Position numbers and translations under genes: made by a program
In this document: positions 18,715 through 28,513 of the stretch, one piece after another
Position numbering within the stretch: position 1 is the stretch's first letter
How the letters are laid out: each line of letters opens with the position of its first letter
DNA from: JBOGJI01 sp050747865
GTDB taxonomy: Bacteria; Acidobacteriota; Thermoanaerobaculia; Multivoradales; JAHEKO01
Direction of reading: 5' to 3'
NCBI GenBank assembly: GCA_050747865.1
Contig: JBOGJI010000022.1
Span: forward strand, 1 to 43,694
Length of the DNA stretch: 43,694 nucleotides
Notes under the pieces: model-generated
Database searches by the model: none
What the model was told of the DNA's origin: nothing
The model's input: the letters and a program-made list of their open reading frames with translations, nothing else

Positions 18715-19139
18715 CGGTCTCCCTCGTCTCCTGGGTCGCCGCGCGGCGCGCCTTCTCCCAGACGCTCGCGCCACCAATCCCGATGGTCCTCGACGTGCCG
18801 CTGCAGCGTGCGCACCGGGCCCTCGACGCGTCGCAGCTGCGCGCGGCTCACGGTCAGGACGATCAGCCCGACCACCGCCAGGCCGCAGGCTATAGCGAGC
18901 GCCGCCGCCCAGCGTGGCAAGACCAGGGTGAGGCCCTCGAACCCGGCCAGCGCCAGCGCCGCGACGGCGCAGAGCAGCAGCCCGCTCCCGACCACCACCA
19001 GGATGCCGCCTAGCCCGGCGCGGCGCACGGACGCCCGCAGATCGCTCCGCAGCGCCGCCAGCTCCGCGGCCGCCAGATCGGCGAGACCGGAGCCGAGGGC
19101 CCGCGCCCGCCGTTTGACGCTTCGTATCCCCATCCTCAT
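18711..19139 (-). CDS. Holin-like (Phage_holin_3_6 / YqjE-type) membrane protein
   Basis: 142 aa. An N-terminal helical part (LADLAAAELAALRSDLRAS) is followed by two TM helices (about 43-69 and 78-99) and a charged C-terminus with an arginine/glutamate-rich helix. This is the layout of the YqjE/Phage_holin_3_6 family, which are inner-membrane proteins of unknown role and usually not phage genes. No phage genes lie nearby. The start is ATG at 19137-19139; a second Met two codons in is equally possible. Confidence 0.7.
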   Translation of the reverse strand: MRMGIRSVKRRARALGSGLADLAAAELAALRSDLRASVRRAGLGGILVVVGSGLLLCAVAALALAGFEGLTLVLPRWAAALAIACGLAVVGLIVLTVSRAQLRRVEGPVRTLQRHVEDHRDWWRERLGEGAPRGDPGDEGDR

Positions 19140-19210
19140 CTGCCCTCGCAGCCCCCGCCCGACGAGCCGGGCGCGGACCGCGCGGGTAGCCTAGCAGCAG
19201 GCCTCGCCGC

Positions 19211-20959
19211 CTAGGGCTTCACGTGGGCCGTGGTGGAGAGCAACCGCCCGGTCACCGGGTCGTGGACCCCGATCACCAGGTCGTGCTCTCTCGGTCGCAG
19301 CTCGAGAGTGGTCTCGTAGGAGATCACCGCACCGGCCGGAGGTTGCGCCTTGAGCGTCAGCTCCAGGGGTACCACGGGGATCGGCGCCCGGGCTCCCTCG
19401 TCGTCCTGGACGGCGAAGCGCAGCTCGACCCGGGTCACGAACTTCTCTCCCTGGGGCAGCACGGTGAACTCGTCCATCGGTAGAAAGACGGTCACGGGAA
19501 CCTGCATGCGCCGCCTGCCGGAGCGCTCGGGTTCGCCCAGCTCGGCCTTCAGGGTTCCGGTGCCGGGTGGAAGCCCGAATAGCAGGGTGCTCTCCACCGC
19601 CATCGTGGCCTCCGCCGTGCGGGAGAGATCCAGGTAGTCGGTGCGCGAGCGCAGGCGCAGGTCGCGGCGTACCGTGCGCAGGCGCACGTCGTGGCGCTCG
19701 TTGTCTCCCTTGTTGCTCGGCGAGAAGCCGATCCAGTAGTACGAGCGCGTGTCCTCGAACACCTGCTGCAAGGCGTGCTCGCGGGAGGCGTTGATCAACG
19801 CCTCGCCGCCCGTCGCAGCGGCCACGAACCGCAGGGTCGACTCGACCGACCACTCGCGAGTGCGGGAGGCGTTGGCCCGGAAGCCCGCTTCCACGCCTGT
19901 CCGGTCGGCCGCCGAGACACCCGACAGCGCCTGCAGGCCGGGGGCGTCGATGGGATAGATCGTGTAGCCGAGGCGATTGGCGGTGTCGACGAGCGGCCGG
20001 TAGAGGGTCTCGCCGCCGCTGACGCCTTCGTACAGCCAAGCCAGGTTGTTGTCCCCGACCGCATACTCTGCGGGCAGCAACGGCCACTCGCCGGCCACCA
20101 CCAGCATCACCTTGCGCCCGGGCGGGCGGGCGAAGGCGCGCATGGTGGCGGCCGCCGCGGCCATGGCGCTGCCCACCTGGTCGGTGAGGCGAGACGCGTA
20201 GTTGCGCTCCTGGGGGCTCAAGCGAGTGCGGAAGCCGAGGTTCTGGCCGAACTGGTCGACGAGGCGGATCGAGTCCCCCGGGAACTCATCCACGAAGCCG
20301 ACGGGGCCGCCCGCGACGCTGATGAGGAGATCGGGCTCGACCTGATTGCGCTCGATCTCCCGCTGCAGCCCGTAGGCGGGCCGGCGGGTGGCGCGCTCCA
20401 GGGCGCGCTCGAGCTCCTCGTGGGACTGGCTCCATGTGGACAGCATCTGCACCTGCTTGCCATCGTAGGCGACCACCGCCATGCGGTCCTGGGGTCCAAT
20501 GAAACCGAGGTCCTCCTGCATGGACTCCAGCACCCGGTTGCGGTCACGCTGGACGGTCGCGAAGTCGTCGACGAAGAGGAGGTAGCTGGTCCCCACGTCC
20601 TCGCCGGGGGACACCGCGGGAGCCGAGGGGACGTCGCTCCCCTCGGGAGCCCGTTCGGCCCGTCCGTTGGCGATCTCGGTGAAATATTCGATGGCTCGCG
20701 GCTGCCCGTCGACGGTGAGCTCGAAGTCCTCGGGACCCAGGCCGTGCACCGGATTGCCGTCGCGGTCGGTGACCACGATCTCCAGGTTGATCACCCGCAC
20801 GTCGATAGTCTCTCCGAAGGTTCCCGGCAGCGCCGCGGCCGGGACCTCCGCCTCCTGCGCCGCGGCGGGAAGCGAGGCCCCCAGCAAGGCCCCGATCGCC
20901 AGCGGTACGATCGAAAGAACGGATCCGCGCGCTAGGCGCGGCGGTTTGCGGTACATCAT
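19211..20959 (-). CDS. Secreted VWA-domain protein (acidobacterial TIGR03436-like)
   Basis: 582 aa. It has a Sec signal peptide ending about LPAAAQEAEV. An N-terminal region reads VINLEIVVTDRDGNPVHGL and DFELTVDGQPRAIEYF, the typical opening of the VWA-like family expanded in Acidobacteria. The VWA-like domain follows (about 100-430: TSYLLFVDDFATVQRDR, FARPPGRKVMLVVAGEWPLL), then a beta-rich C-terminus (ISYETTLELRPREHDLVIGV). The usual metal-binding DxSxS is replaced by DDFAT, so the MIDAS site looks absent. Start ATG at 20957-20959 is preceded by AGGAG with an 8-base spacer. The gene stands alone; its ligand is unknown. Confidence 0.8.
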   Translation of the reverse strand: MMYRKPPRLARGSVLSIVPLAIGALLGASLPAAAQEAEVPAAALPGTFGETIDVRVINLEIVVTDRDGNPVHGLGPEDFELTVDGQPRAIEYFTEIANGRAERAPEGSDVPSAPAVSPGEDVGTSYLLFVDDFATVQRDRNRVLESMQEDLGFIGPQDRMAVVAYDGKQVQMLSTWSQSHEELERALERATRRPAYGLQREIERNQVEPDLLISVAGGPVGFVDEFPGDSIRLVDQFGQNLGFRTRLSPQERNYASRLTDQVGSAMAAAAATMRAFARPPGRKVMLVVAGEWPLLPAEYAVGDNNLAWLYEGVSGGETLYRPLVDTANRLGYTIYPIDAPGLQALSGVSAADRTGVEAGFRANASRTREWSVESTLRFVAAATGGEALINASREHALQQVFEDTRSYYWIGFSPSNKGDNERHDVRLRTVRRDLRLRSRTDYLDLSRTAEATMAVESTLLFGLPPGTGTLKAELGEPERSGRRRMQVPVTVFLPMDEFTVLPQGEKFVTRVELRFAVQDDEGARAPIPVVPLELTLKAQPPAGAVISYETTLELRPREHDLVIGVHDPVTGRLLSTTAHVKP

Positions 20960-21107
20960 CTTTCCGTCTCCTCGCACGGCCCCTTCTTGTGTAGGCCCGT
21001 GTCGATCCGAAGTTCTTCTCGCCTTCACCCCGTCTAGACACGTTCTGAGGCTACTTTGGCGCATCGGAGTGCCATCTTTCGCCGGATACGGTGCAAGGCA
21101 TATGCCG

Positions 21108-22106
21108 TCAGACTACGGCGGACACCTGCCGCCGGATGTGCTCGACGATGCGCGGCGCATGCTCGCGGGAATTGTCGATGAAGATGCGATGGGTATCCAG
21201 GCCGGACTGCAGGGTGCCGGCGACGTAGAGGCCGGGCACGTTGGTCTCGCAGCTCTCCGGGTCGTAGGACGGGACCAGGGAGGCCTCGTCGACCTGCACG
21301 CCGCAGCCGCGCAACAGCTCGGCGTCCGGCCGGTAGCCGATGAGCACCAGGGCGATGTCGGCGGGCACGGCTTCGGGCGCCGCGCCGCCCGCCCCGTCGA
21401 GCAGGACTCCATGGGATTCCTCGAACGCCCGCACGCGGCGGCCGTACCGGGCGCGAATCGAGCCCTCGCGGACGCGGTTGTCGAAGTCCGGGCGCAGCCA
21501 ATATTTGACGCTGTCGCGCACCTGCTCGCCACGATGGACCACGGTGACCTCGACGCCGGCGCGCCAGAGCTCCAGGGCCGCCTCCGCCGCCGAGTTGCCG
21601 CCGCCCACGACCACCACCCGCTCGCCGAAGTGCCGATAGGGGTCCCGGTAGCGATGCTGCACCCAGGGGAGCTCCTCGCCGGGCACCCCGAGCGTCTTCG
21701 GCGTTCGGAAGTAGCCGGTGGCCAGGACCACCGCCCGCGCCCGCCGCTCTCGCGGGCCGCCCGCCGCCTGCGTGCGCACGACGAAGCCGTCGTCCCGGCG
21801 GGTCGCCGCCAGCACCTCCTCGTGCAGCGCCAGGCGCAGATCGAACTGCCGCGCCACGGCCCGGTAGTAGACCAGCGCCTGCCGCAGGCTCGGATGGGCC
21901 TCCGGCACGGCGAACGGCACGCCGGCGACCTCCAGCCGGTCCCGGGTGGTGAAGAACTGCATGAAGGTGGGGAACTCGAGGAGGTTGGCGGTCAGCGGGC
22001 CGCGATCGATGAGCAGGGCGTCGAGACCGGCGCGCCTTGCCTCCGCGCCGATGGCGATGCCGGTCGGCCCGGCCCCGACCACGATCAGATCCCAGACCCG
22101 ACTCAT
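21108..22106 (-). CDS. ypdA: YpdA-family FAD-dependent pyridine nucleotide-disulfide reductase
   Basis: 332 aa. The family includes bacillithiol disulfide reductase (Bdr/YpdA). The FAD motif VVGAGPTGIAIGAEARRAGL is at residues ~9-28, and the NADPH motif VVVGGGNSAAEAALELWRAG is near 170. There is no redox CxxC, which is expected for YpdA and differs from thioredoxin reductase. A C-terminal cysteine (PESCETNVPGLYVAGTL) corresponds to the single Cys region of the family. This suggests the cell uses bacillithiol (inference). The ATG at 22104-22106 follows GGAG. A long palindrome lies directly upstream. Confidence 0.85.
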   Translation of the reverse strand: MSRVWDLIVVGAGPTGIAIGAEARRAGLDALLIDRGPLTANLLEFPTFMQFFTTRDRLEVAGVPFAVPEAHPSLRQALVYYRAVARQFDLRLALHEEVLAATRRDDGFVVRTQAAGGPRERRARAVVLATGYFRTPKTLGVPGEELPWVQHRYRDPYRHFGERVVVVGGGNSAAEAALELWRAGVEVTVVHRGEQVRDSVKYWLRPDFDNRVREGSIRARYGRRVRAFEESHGVLLDGAGGAAPEAVPADIALVLIGYRPDAELLRGCGVQVDEASLVPSYDPESCETNVPGLYVAGTLQSGLDTHRIFIDNSREHAPRIVEHIRRQVSAVV

Positions 22107-22128
22107 CGCGCGCGCTCCGGAACCTTGG

Positions 22129-22272
22129 TGCCCCATCCCAAAAATACGGTGATGTAGCGGCGGTTCAGGCGCCCCGCTGGCAAGGCGCGCGACCGTGGCA
22201 TACCCGGAGGTATGTCGCAGGGAGCGCAACGCCGCCAGCGGGGATGCATGGGCCGCCGATACGTCGCCGTAT

Positions 22273-22287
<15 letters not shown>
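22129..22287. repeat. Long imperfect palindrome overlapping the thiD 3' end
   Basis: Two arms of about 75 bases (22129-22203 and 22210-22287) are inverted copies around CATAC-CCGGAG-GTATG. The outer 35 bases match at about 30 positions. Outer ends read TGCCCCATCCC and, inverted, TGCCCCAGCCC; CCCCGCTGGC is shared further in. The right arm contains the last codons and stop of thiD. Transcribed, it would fold into one long hairpin between thiD and ypdA. It looks like a miniature inverted-repeat element, unrelated in sequence to the 15101 and 38457 family. Confidence 0.8.
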
Positions 22288-23078
<791 letters not shown>

Positions 23079-23082
<4 letters not shown>

Positions 23083-23924
23083 GCTCTCCCCCGCCCCGGC
23101 TCTCCGACCCGGCGGCCTACCTCCGCGGCCGGTGAGCCGCCGCGCCACCGCCACACCGCGAGACCGCCCGCCACCAGGAGGACTCCCAGGCTGATCCCCT
23201 GTGCCAGCGTCAGGTCACCGATGAACCGGTCGTCCTTGGCGCGCAGGAACTCGATGCCGAATCGCTCCAGCGCCAGGAGCAAAACCGTGGTGAGAGCGAC
23301 CGCCCCTCCGCGGGCGCCCCGGCGCAGGAGGAGGAGACCGACGCCCCAGATCATGAGTGCAAGGAGCGTCTCGTAGAGCTGCGTCGGATGGACGCGCAGC
23401 AGCTCGTCGGGCGCCACGCCGGAGGGTATCGCGACCCCGAAAGCCTCCTGGAGGTTCCACGCCGTCGTCGTCGGCAGACCGACGGGGAACGCCACCGCCC
23501 ACGGCAGGTCCGACGGAACCCCGTAGTCGTCTCCGACCAGGAAGCAGCCGACGCGCCCGATGGCGTAGCCCAGGGCCAGCGCCAGGGCCGTGGCGTCGAG
23601 GGTCCCCGCCATCGCCAGCCGCCGCCTGCGCACTACCCAGAGCACCAGGGCAGCGCCGAGCAGCAAGCCGCCGTACCAGACCAGGCCGGAGCGGCTGAGC
23701 AGCAGCCGCCAGTCCTGGTACAGCACCGCGTAGTAGATCTTGGCCCCGAGGATGCCGCCGATCCCCGCCGCGAGCGTGATGGCCCAGGCGTCGTCCGCGT
23801 CGCCGGCGCCGGTCCGTGACAGGCCGCGGGAGAGCTGCCAGTAGCCGGCCAGGAAGGCCAGCATCATCGTCACCCCGAAGGGGCTGATCGACACCGGCCC
23901 GATGTGGAAGAGCTCTTGGATCAT
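23079..23924 (-). CDS. lgt: Prolipoprotein diacylglyceryl transferase
   Basis: 281 aa. It is an inner-membrane enzyme that moves diacylglycerol from phosphatidylglycerol to the lipobox Cys of prolipoproteins. About seven hydrophobic segments are visible. The Lgt signature region reads GYAIGRVGCFLVGDDYG, with HPTQLYETLLAL and ERFGIEFLRAKD further on. The start is MIQELFHIGPVSISPFGV, typical for the family. A TACGAT box lies 12 bases upstream (23937-23942). The C-terminal tail (SPAAEVGRRVGEPGRGRA) is low-complexity. Confidence 0.94.
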
Positions 23925-23958
23925 GCCTGGCCGGCCATCGTACCACCGGCCTTCGCCC

Positions 23959-24762
23959 CTACGGCCGGTCGTTCAGCGCCCAGTCGTAGTCGAGATAGCG
24001 CACCGAGGGTTTGCGTTCGCGCAGGGTCTTCGCCAGGGGCGCCGGAACGTGCTCGGCTACCCAGCCCAGGATGTCGCCGCGGGCGAAGAAGGCGACCACC
24101 GTGCTGCCGCCGGTGAAGTCACCGGCGTACCACTTGAAGATCGACGACAGCCACAAGGTGTTCGCCTGGGCGTCGAGGCGCAGGCCCTTCTCGGGGTCCG
24201 ACAGGAACCGCCGGCTCTGGTCAGCGAGCTGAGCCTGCACCCGATCCGCCATGTACGCCTCCGGGCGCAGGTCGGGGCAGCTCGTGGAGGCGCAGACCAC
24301 CGCAAAGTGCACCCGCGGATCCCCAAGCTCCCGGCCCGCGGTCTCGATCTGATCCAGCGTCAGCTGGCGGCCGGCCACCGGGAAGGTCAGCTCGGCGAAG
24401 AACCCGTCGACGTCCTGGACCGACCCGATGCCCGGATACCGCTCCAACAGCTGGCCGATGACCACGGCGTTGTAGGCGTTGATCCAGAACGCGAGCTGCT
24501 CGTCTCGCGGCCATGCGCCCGGACGGGCGCCGGCGAGACTGTCGAGGAAGGCATCCAGATCGACGCGGTCGGCAGCGACGCCGGCGTAGTCGACCCCTCC
24601 GCCGCGGGCATATTTGGTCAGCAGCCGCTCCCAGGCGGCGAGCGCCACCTCTCCCCCGTTCGCCGCCTCCGTCGGCCGTTCCGCGGCACAGGCCGGCCCG
24701 AGGGTCAGGAGCAGGACGAACGCCGCCGTCCGGGCGCGATCGGGTAGAACGCTTCGCTTCAT
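23959..24762 (-). CDS. DUF547 family exported protein
   Basis: 267 aa from ATG at 24760-24762, preceded by GGGAGG. An N-terminal signal (RTAAFVLLLTLGPACAAERP) could be processed by signal peptidase I or, less likely, as a lipoprotein at Cys in GPAC. DUF547 motifs are FWINAYNAVVIGQLLERYPG, RVHFAVVCASTSCPDLRPEA, LWLSSIFKWYAGDF and VRYLDYDWALND. The conserved Cys/His pattern recalls papain/transglutaminase-like proteins, but activity is unproven. It is divergent from the DHH gene. Confidence 0.85.
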   Translation of the reverse strand: MKRSVLPDRARTAAFVLLLTLGPACAAERPTEAANGGEVALAAWERLLTKYARGGGVDYAGVAADRVDLDAFLDSLAGARPGAWPRDEQLAFWINAYNAVVIGQLLERYPGIGSVQDVDGFFAELTFPVAGRQLTLDQIETAGRELGDPRVHFAVVCASTSCPDLRPEAYMADRVQAQLADQSRRFLSDPEKGLRLDAQANTLWLSSIFKWYAGDFTGGSTVVAFFARGDILGWVAEHVPAPLAKTLRERKPSVRYLDYDWALNDRP

Positions 24763-24833
24763 CGATCCTCCCTTCAGGCTCCAATGTACGCCTGCCCGGC
24801 GCCGCCGGATCCCTGTTCGTTTGCCGCGCCGCA

Positions 24834-24839
24834 TAGAAT
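24834..24839 (+). promoter_or_regulatory. Probable -10 box of the DHH gene (leaderless type)
   Basis: TAGAAT with 9 bases to the ATG at 24849. No strong -35 and no Shine-Dalgarno are seen. Confidence 0.5.
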
Positions 24840-24848
24840 TCCGGTCTC

Positions 24849-25925
24849 ATGCCTTCGATGACGCCGCAGGAGCGCCTCGCCCGTCTCGACGAGGTGGTCA
24901 GCGGGACCCGCGGCAGCGGGCGCTGGCTGGTACTCACCCACGACAACCCCGACCCCGACGCGATCGCCGCCGGCGCCCTCCTCGCCCACCTCCTGCGCGC
25001 CCGCTTCCGGCGCCGTGTCACCCTGGCCTACGGTGGCATCATCGGCCGCGCCGAGAACCGCGAGATGGTGCGCGCCCTGCGCCTCAAGCTCAGCCACGTG
25101 CGCCATCTGAACTGGAAGCACTACCGCCACTTCGCCCTCGTCGACACCCAGCCCGAGACCGGCAACAACCAGCTCCCGGAGTCGCGGACGCCCGACCTGG
25201 TCTTCGACCACCACCCGCCGCGGCGGGCCAGCGCCGCGGCCGCCTACAGCGACATTCGCCCTGAATACGGCGCAACCGCGACCATCCTCGGCGAATACCT
25301 GCTCGCCGCCGAGACGCTCCTCGGCAAGGCCGAGGCCAGCGCACTGGTCTACGCCATCCGCACCGAGACCCTGGACTTCCGCCGCGAGTCGAGCGGTCCG
25401 GACAAGCGCATGTTCGACCTCGTCTACACGCAGGCGGACAAGCGCGCCATCGCCAACATACAGACGCCGCGCCTGCCCGTCACCTACTACCGCACGATCC
25501 ACCACGCCCTCGAGAAGCTGGAGTCGGTGAGCACCCTCATCACCAGCCATCTGGGCACCGTGGACCACCCGGACCTCGTCCCCGAGGTCGCCGACCTGCT
25601 GGTGCGCATGGAAGGCAAGACCTGGTCCTTCGTCACCGGCGCCTGGCAGGACCGCCTCTACCTGTCCCTGCGCACCACCAACCCACGCGCCGACGCCGGC
25701 CGCCTCATGCGCCGCCTGGTGGGACGCAGCGGCAAAGGCGGCGGCCACGGCATGCTCGCTGGCGGCTGGGTGTCCCGCGCCAATGGCAAGGACTCCCCCG
25801 CCGAAGAGCAACACCGCCGTCTCGTCAAACGAGTCGCCAAGGCGCTCAAGAAAGACCCCGACAAGCTGACTCCCATCCCCCTGGCACCCGAGGAAGCGCC
25901 GAACAATGCGCAGCCGCCGGCTTGA
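24849..25925 (+). CDS. DHH/DHHA1 family phosphoesterase (NrnA-like)
   Basis: 358 aa. DHH phosphoesterases hydrolyse short oligonucleotides or (cyclic) dinucleotides. Metal-binding motifs are LTHDNPDPDAIAAGALL near residue 30, ALVDTQPETGN near 100 and LVFDHHPP near 120, with DIRPEYGATATILGEYL following. The C-terminal DHHA1 domain has GKGGGHGMLAGG. Because PgpH here would make linear pApA from c-di-AMP, an NrnA/GdpP-like downstream role is plausible but is inference; RecJ is excluded by length. It is convergent with guaA, with 9 bases between stops. Confidence 0.87.
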   Translation: MPSMTPQERLARLDEVVSGTRGSGRWLVLTHDNPDPDAIAAGALLAHLLRARFRRRVTLAYGGIIGRAENREMVRALRLKLSHVRHLNWKHYRHFALVDTQPETGNNQLPESRTPDLVFDHHPPRRASAAAAYSDIRPEYGATATILGEYLLAAETLLGKAEASALVYAIRTETLDFRRESSGPDKRMFDLVYTQADKRAIANIQTPRLPVTYYRTIHHALEKLESVSTLITSHLGTVDHPDLVPEVADLLVRMEGKTWSFVTGAWQDRLYLSLRTTNPRADAGRLMRRLVGRSGKGGGHGMLAGGWVSRANGKDSPAEEQHRRLVKRVAKALKKDPDKLTPIPLAPEEAPNNAQPPA

Positions 25926-25934
25926 TCGTCCGCC

Positions 25935-27503
25935 CTACTCCCACTCGATGGTGCCAGGCGGCTTGCTGGTGACGTCGTAGACGACACGGTTGACCCCGGC
26001 GACCTCGTTGACGATGCGGTTGGCGACCCGGCCCAGGAGCTCATGCGGCAGCGACGCCCAGTCGGCGGTCATGAAATCCTGGGTCTCGACCGCGCGCAGG
26101 GCGACGACGTTTTCGTAGGTGCGGAAGTCGCCCATCACGCCGACGCTCTTGACCGGCAGCAGCACCGCGAAGGCCTGGGCCACGCGGTCGTAGCAGCCGG
26201 CGTCGCGCAGCTCCTCGAGGAAGATGGCGTCGGCCTCCTGGAGGACCGCGACCCGCTCCGCCGTCACCTCGCCGAGCACGCGCACGGCGAGACCGGGGCC
26301 GGGGAACGGATGGCGGGCCAGCAGGTCCTCCGGCAGGCCCAGCTCGCGGCCGAGCTGGCGCACCTCGTCCTTGAACAGCATGCGCAGGGGCTCGATGAGC
26401 TCGAATCCCAGGCGCTCGGGCAGCCCGCCCACGTTGTGGTGCGTCTTGATCACCGCCGCCGGGCCCTTGACCGACACCGACTCGATGACGTCCGGATAGA
26501 GCGTGCCCTGGGCGAGGAAGCGCACGTCCTCGAGGGTCTCGGCGACGCGCTCGAAGACCTCGATGAAGACGCGGCCGACGGTACGCCGCTTCTCTTCCGG
26601 GTCGGCGATCCCGGCGAGGGCTGAGAGGAACTCCTGCCGGGCGTCCACGGCACGGATCGGGATCCCCAAGCCTTCGCCCAGGCTCTGCACCACCTGGCCC
26701 GCCTCTCCCTTGCGCAGGACGCCGTTGTCGACGAAGACCGCGGTCATGCGGTCGCCCACCGCCTCGTGCAGCAGGGCCGCCACCACCGAGGAGTCGACGC
26801 CGCCGGAGATGGCGCACAACACGTGGCCGTCACCGGCCGTGCGGCGGATCTGCGCCTTGCTCTCCTCCAGGTAGGAGGCCATGCGCCAGTCGCCGCGCGC
26901 CCCGCAGGCCTCGTAGAGGAAATTGCGCAACATCGCCGATCCCGACTGCGTGTGGGCGACCTCGGGATGGAACTGGATGCCGTAGAGCCGTCTCTCCGCA
27001 TCCCCCATGCCGGCGATCGGACCCTCCTCACCAGCGACCGGGTCGCTGGTGGCCGTGCACACGAAGCCTTGGGGCAGGCCGCCCACCCGGTCGCCGTGGC
27101 TCATCCACACGGTCTGGCGCGGCGACAGCCCCGCGAACAGGAGGCCCGGCTCGCGGATCTCGACCAGCGCGCGGCCGTATTCGCGGCTGCTCGAGGGCTC
27201 CACGGCGCCATCGAGGACGTGGGCCATGATCTGCATGCCGTAGCAAATTCCCAGCACCGGAATGCCGAGCTCGAAGAGCTGCCGCGGCGCCGTCGCCGCG
27301 TCCTGCTCGTAGACGCTCTGCGGCCCGCCCGAGAGCACGATGCCGATGGGCTGGAGGCGCCGGATCTCGGCCAGCGGGAGATCCGGGGGATGGATCTCGC
27401 AGTAGACCCGGTTCTCCCGCACCCGGCGGGCGATGAGCTGGGTGTATTGGCTGCCGTAGTCCAGGATGAGGACGTGCTGGTGGCCCGCCGGGGCGGCGCT
27501 CAC
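25935..27503 (-). CDS. guaA: GMP synthase (glutamine-hydrolysing)
   Basis: 522 aa. It converts XMP to GMP using glutamine and ATP. The N-terminal class I glutaminase has VLILDYGSQYTQLIARRVRE, the nucleophile Cys in VLGICYGMQIMAH, and GIQFHPEVAHT. The PP-loop ATPase has AISGGVDSSVVAALL. The C-terminal dimerisation domain ends in the family-typical VVYDVTSKPPGTIEWE. The GTG at 27501-27503 overlaps the gpsA stop (GTGA). Confidence 0.96.
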   Translation of the reverse strand: MSAAPAGHQHVLILDYGSQYTQLIARRVRENRVYCEIHPPDLPLAEIRRLQPIGIVLSGGPQSVYEQDAATAPRQLFELGIPVLGICYGMQIMAHVLDGAVEPSSSREYGRALVEIREPGLLFAGLSPRQTVWMSHGDRVGGLPQGFVCTATSDPVAGEEGPIAGMGDAERRLYGIQFHPEVAHTQSGSAMLRNFLYEACGARGDWRMASYLEESKAQIRRTAGDGHVLCAISGGVDSSVVAALLHEAVGDRMTAVFVDNGVLRKGEAGQVVQSLGEGLGIPIRAVDARQEFLSALAGIADPEEKRRTVGRVFIEVFERVAETLEDVRFLAQGTLYPDVIESVSVKGPAAVIKTHHNVGGLPERLGFELIEPLRMLFKDEVRQLGRELGLPEDLLARHPFPGPGLAVRVLGEVTAERVAVLQEADAIFLEELRDAGCYDRVAQAFAVLLPVKSVGVMGDFRTYENVVALRAVETQDFMTADWASLPHELLGRVANRIVNEVAGVNRVVYDVTSKPPGTIEWE

Positions 27504-28513
27504 AGCTCGGCCTCGGCTTTCAGCTCCCGCGTCATCAGCTCCTGGATCGCGACCCGCACGTCCAGCCCCTCGTAGAGCACCGCCACCATTTGGGACACGA
27601 TCGGCATCTCCACCCCCTTCTGGCCGGCCAGCCGGTGCATGGCCAGGGAGTTCCGGATCCCCTCGGCGACCATGGTCCGCCCGGCCTGGATCTGCTCCAG
27701 GGTCTCGCCGCGGGCCAGCCGCTCGCCGGTCTGACGGTTGCGCGACTGCGGGCCGGTGCAGGTGAGTACCAGGTCGCCGAGGCCGGCCAAGCCGGCGAAG
27801 GTCCGGGGCTGGCCGCCGCAGGCGACTCCCAGGCGGGTGATCTCGTGCAGGCCGCGGGTGATCAGCGCCGCCAGGGTGTTGTGGCCGGAGGCCAGCCCGG
27901 AGACGACGCCGGCGGCGATGGCCACCACGTTCTTGGCGGCGCCGCCGAGCTCGACCCCCGTCACGTCGGGCGAGGAGTAGAGCCGGAGCTCGGGCCCGGC
28001 GAGCTGCTCGCGCAGCCGCCGCGCCACCGGCTCCTCCTCGGAGGCGACAACCGCGGCGGTGGGGACCCCGCGGGCCAGCTCGTCGGCGAAGGTGGGGCCG
28101 GAGAGCACGGCGTAGTCGACCTCGCGCTCGGCCGCCAGGGCCTCCTCGAAGGTCACCTGGCTCATGCGGGCCAGGGAGTCCATCTCGATCCCCTTGGTGG
28201 CGGAGACCACGGTGCGGCTCGCTCCCGGAGGCAGCGCGCGCAGGTAGTGCTGCAGCACCTGACGGAACCCGTGGGACGGCACCACCACCAGCACCGGGTC
28301 GCAGCCCGCCATGTCCGCGAGCTCGGCGCTCACCTCCAGACCTTCGGGGAAGGGGACGTTGGGCAGGTAGCGGCGGTTCATCCGCTCCCGGCGCAGGGTC
28401 TGGGCGTCGTCGCCCCGCCGCGTCCACAGTCGCACGCGGGCTCCCCGGCGGGCCAGATGCACGGCCAGCGAGGTGCCCCAGGAGCCCGCTCCCAGCACTC
28501 CGATGTCGCTCAA
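27500..28513 (-). CDS. gpsA: Glycerol-3-phosphate dehydrogenase (NAD(P)+)
   Basis: 337 aa from a TTG start at 28511-28513 that overlaps the plsY stop (TTGA). It makes sn-glycerol 3-phosphate for phospholipid synthesis. The Rossmann motif IGVLGAGSWGTSLAVHLARR is at the very N-terminus, which fixes the start. Other family stretches are VSATKGIEMDSL, VLSGPTFADELARG, GGAAKNVVAIAAGVVSGL and GLAGLGDLVLTCTGPQSRNR. It follows plsY, whose acyltransferase uses its product. Confidence 0.95.
   Translation of the reverse strand: MSDIGVLGAGSWGTSLAVHLARRGARVRLWTRRGDDAQTLRRERMNRRYLPNVPFPEGLEVSAELADMAGCDPVLVVVPSHGFRQVLQHYLRALPPGASRTVVSATKGIEMDSLARMSQVTFEEALAAEREVDYAVLSGPTFADELARGVPTAAVVASEEEPVARRLREQLAGPELRLYSSPDVTGVELGGAAKNVVAIAAGVVSGLASGHNTLAALITRGLHEITRLGVACGGQPRTFAGLAGLGDLVLTCTGPQSRNRQTGERLARGETLEQIQAGRTMVAEGIRNSLAMHRLAGQKGVEMPIVSQMVAVLYEGLDVRVAIQELMTRELKAEAEL

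Noticed and set aside
18711..19139. Prophage remnant suggested by the holin-like gene
   Set aside because: This holin family is common in chromosomes without phage, and no phage genes or attachment sites are nearby.
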